DNA of 6,572 bases, taken from NCBI GenBank assembly GCA_013154135.1, contig JAADDB010000232.1, forward strand, positions 1 to 6,572. Direction: 5' to 3'. Below are positions 4,224 to 6,572 of this stretch, piece by piece. The notes beneath the pieces are model-generated. The model was not told the origin of the DNA. It did no database searches and was given only the letters and a program-made list of their open reading frames with translations. This DNA comes from Chloroflexota bacterium. GTDB taxonomy: Bacteria; Chloroflexota; Anaerolineae; JAADDB01. Positions within the stretch are counted from its first letter, which is position 1, and each line of letters opens with the position of its first letter. The position numbers were made by a program, and so were the translations under genes.

Positions 4224-6572
4224 ATGAAGTTTATCAAGATGGCACTGTTCATCACCGTCCTCATCTTGCTAGGAATGGCAGCGTGCGCCCAGCCCCAGGT
4301 GCGTTCCCTAAAACACCTCTATTTCTTCACCGACATCCCCCAGTCGCTGGATGGATACGTCCAGGAATTCGAGCAAACCTACCCGAACATCCGCGTCCAT
4401 GTCTTCTACGGGCGTCCGGACAGGGAGTGGCCCCGCCACTATGATGCGGCGCTCCTCTCCGTTAAGCCCCATGATCCGCTTCTCCTTCAGGACCTCACCC
4501 CCTTCGCGGACGCGGACCCCGCGTTTCGGCCGGAGGACTTTCTGCCCGGGGCCCTCGCGGCCGGTCGGACACACGACCGCTGGGTGGTCTTGCCGTTGGG
4601 CATGGATTTCCATGTCCTCCTGTACGACACGCAACAACTGGCCGAGGCCGGCGTTCCCCAACCCACAGCCGAGTGGACGTGGGCCGATCTCAAGGAAGCC
4701 ATCGTCCAAATCGACCAAGTCAAGGCCCGTTCCCGGTCAGGACGCGCGGCCTCTTTTACCCTGCGCTATATTACCCTGGCCAACTGGCTGCTCACGCAAA
4801 TCCAACCGTATCGCCAGGTGGAAGGGCGTTATGAGCCTCGACTGAACGATCCGGAGGTGTTGGCGGCCTTAAGGGCGCACCGAGATCTGCTCTTCGCGCT
4901 GGGTTTAGACGAAGAAGAACTGAACGCTTCCCTCCCGATAGTCGATCCCGTCACCCCCTTAAGCCAGGGGCACGTGGCCATGGCCGTTGTTCGCTACAGC
5001 CAGCTCTCCTTTATAGCGCCGGTCCTTCAGGCAAATCCTCACATTGCGTATGCTCCCCTGCCTCAACCGGTGTGGGTGGGCGTGGACGGCCCCGGAGATG
5101 TGCGTTTGGGTCCGGTGCTTGCCATGAGCCGGGGCAGCCAGGTGCAGCCTGAGGTGTGGCGTTGGTTTGCGTTCTTCAGCGAGCGCTTCTTGCCCGTGAA
5201 CAAAGTGCCCACACGGCGGGCATTGTTGTCCCGGATGAAAAGGCCCCCATCGCTCACGCCCGCACAACAGGAAGTGTTGCTCACCGCGATCACCCAGGGG
5301 TTAAGTCGTTGGGCTCAAGATCCACACGCGGCAGTGCGGCACCTCATAGGCCGCTACCTCGTGCAGTTGCTGGTGCAACTGGCCGCCGAGGAGGTGGACG
5401 TAGACGCGGTCCAGCAGCAGGCGACCACTGCAGTGGCTTCCTGGTACAACCGGCCGAAGGAACCTGAGCCCTTTACCGTCATGCCGCCGATCCCGCCCGA
5501 GGAACTGGCCGGGAAAAAGCGGCTGCGGGTCATGCAAGAGGGGCTGGCCTCGCCGGAGGCCCGTTCCTACGTGCAGGCCTTTGAAAGGGCGCACCCTGAG
5601 TGGTGGGTTTCCTTTTGGCCCAATGCGGCTGATGCCGACGCCGTGGCTTTCAACGTGGATCTCAATATGCCCCTGGCCGCCACGGGCGCGTTTCTCACGC
5701 CTTTGATGACGGTCGAGCACATCGGCGAGGTGGCTCCCAATCTCCGGGAGGAGGACTTCTGGCCCCAGGCGCTGAGCCTCCCCTCCTGGCAGGGGCGCTT
5801 GCCCGGATTGCCCGTCGCCTTGAGCCCCATGCTGCTTTTCTACGCCCCCAACGTGTTTAGCCATCTGGAACTTCCGCCTCCCGATGCGTCGTGGTCGGTG
5901 AACGATGTGTGGAACGTGGCTGCCCTTATCCACGAAAAAGCGCCTCATTTGATCCCTTATGCCCCCCAGGATGGTTACGAACTGGCCTTTGTCCTGGAAC
6001 AACGGGGCATTTCCCTCTTCTCCGACGCGCTCGTCCCCCAATTCACGGCTGCGCCTGTGCTCCGTGCATTAGAGCAACTGCGCACATGGGTGGGACCCGG
6101 ACCGCTCCTGCGGGGGACACGGTCGGCGGCCTTGATGTTCGCGTCCCAGTACGCGCCGACCGCGTATGTGCCCGCGGCGCTGACGCCGCGACCCGGCACC
6201 CGTTGGCCGGTGCGCGTCTTTCTTGTGGGCGTGAACCGCCAGAGCCCTCACCCCCGCATCGCCTGGGAGTGGGCCGTATTTGCCGTGGAACACCCCGAGC
6301 TGGTCGCCCAGGGCATGCCCGCCCTGCGGAGGTTGGCCCAAGATGAGGCCACCCGGGCTCGCCTGGGGGAACTGCGCTACACCGCGACCATGACCATGTT
6401 GCAGCGCGTTCCGCCCACGACCCTGACCGACGCCGACGTGCTGAAGAGCCTGGCCCTTTGGTGGTTTGACCAGGCCCTGCGGGCGGTGGGGCCGGAGGCG
6501 GACCTGGCCCAGGTGCTGGCGCCGGCCCAGGCCAAGGCGGAAGCCTTCCTCACCTGCACGGGGAGCGAGGTG
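4224..6572 (+). CDS. Lipoprotein with two tandem solute-binding-protein-like domains (3' end outside window)
   Basis: The frame is open from ATG 4224 to the window end: 783 residues without a stop. A GAGG (4215-4218) stands five bases before the start. Residues 1-20 are a lipoprotein signal peptide (KFIK, hydrophobic core 7-16) and Cys21 (GMAAC) is the likely lipidated residue, so the protein is tethered outside the membrane. Domain 1 (about 29-415) reads like a family-1 (sugar-type) extracellular binding protein: opening strand and helix (HLYFFTDIP...YVQEFEQTYPNIRV), VLPLGMDFHVLLYDTQQLAEAGVP with EWTWADLKEA (122-159), and SQGHVAMAVVRY. After a Pro-rich linker (about 415-430, PPIPPEE) domain 2 restarts at 433 with LRVMQEGL...YVQAFERAHPEWWV and repeats the hallmark as GLPVALSPMLLFYAP...SWSVNDVW (528-563). 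Typical binding proteins have about 400-450 residues and one domain. The ending FLTCTGSEV resembles a C-terminus, so little is probably missing. Permease genes would be expected downstream. The ligand is unknown. Confidence 0.82.
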   Translation, partial: MKFIKMALFITVLILLGMAACAQPQVRSLKHLYFFTDIPQSLDGYVQEFEQTYPNIRVHVFYGRPDREWPRHYDAALLSVKPHDPLLLQDLTPFADADPAFRPEDFLPGALAAGRTHDRWVVLPLGMDFHVLLYDTQQLAEAGVPQPTAEWTWADLKEAIVQIDQVKARSRSGRAASFTLRYITLANWLLTQIQPYRQVEGRYEPRLNDPEVLAALRAHRDLLFALGLDEEELNASLPIVDPVTPLSQGHVAMAVVRYSQLSFIAPVLQANPHIAYAPLPQPVWVGVDGPGDVRLGPVLAMSRGSQVQPEVWRWFAFFSERFLPVNKVPTRRALLSRMKRPPSLTPAQQEVLLTAITQGLSRWAQDPHAAVRHLIGRYLVQLLVQLAAEEVDVDAVQQQATTAVASWYNRPKEPEPFTVMPPIPPEELAGKKRLRVMQEGLASPEARSYVQAFERAHPEWWVSFWPNAADADAVAFNVDLNMPLAATGAFLTPLMTVEHIGEVAPNLREEDFWPQALSLPSWQGRLPGLPVALSPMLLFYAPNVFSHLELPPPDASWSVNDVWNVAALIHEKAPHLIPYAPQDGYELAFVLEQRGISLFSDALVPQFTAAPVLRALEQLRTWVGPGPLLRGTRSAALMFASQYAPTAYVPAALTPRPGTRWPVRVFLVGVNRQSPHPRIAWEWAVFAVEHPELVAQGMPALRRLAQDEATRARLGELRYTATMTMLQRVPPTTLTDADVLKSLALWWFDQALRAVGPEADLAQVLAPAQAKAEAFLTCTGSEV

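Noticed and set aside
4351..6041. ORFs in other frames across the lipoprotein gene (4351-4845 plus, 5301-6041 minus and others)
   Set aside because: They overlap a continuous 783-codon frame with a signal peptide and binding-protein features, and their products are low-complexity Arg/Pro-rich.

Overview
The window is bacterial, GC-rich and all recognised genes run on the + strand. The mix suggests a member of the Chloroflexota (Anaerolineae-like): ABC-exporter genes, an oversized HlyD-type adaptor, a large solute-binding lipoprotein and a heptanucleotide intergenic array. This is inference from gene style; no marker gene in the window proves it.

Layout. (a) 2-244 is the C-terminal end of an ABC-exporter ATPase that starts upstream. 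(b) 238-384 is an uninterrupted array of 21 seven-base units that swallows the ATPase stop codon and fills almost the whole gap to the next gene. (c) 409-3018 encodes an 869-residue membrane-fusion (HlyD/YbhG-like) protein made of two complete adaptor units in tandem behind one membrane anchor; a stem with a T-run follows it (3037-3060). (d) 3225-3752 encodes a 175-residue membrane-anchored protein of unknown function in DNA visibly poorer in GC. (e) 3824-3852 is a fully consensus sigma-70-type promoter with an extended -10. It drives an ~82-nt leader with a long hairpin and then a 38-residue single-pass membrane protein (3942-4058). (f) 4224 to the window end encodes a lipoprotein with two successive solute-binding-protein-like domains, still open at base 6572.

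How they work together. The ATPase end and the double HlyD protein very probably belong to one drug/lipid-type ABC exporter whose permeases lie outside the window. The small membrane protein and the double binding lipoprotein may share the strong promoter at 3824 and begin a second unit, possibly an ABC importer with permeases downstream; that link is inferred from order and strand only. The most interesting points are the double-unit architecture of two large proteins, the heptamer array, and the tiny membrane protein behind a perfect promoter whose leader can pair with its own ribosome-binding site.
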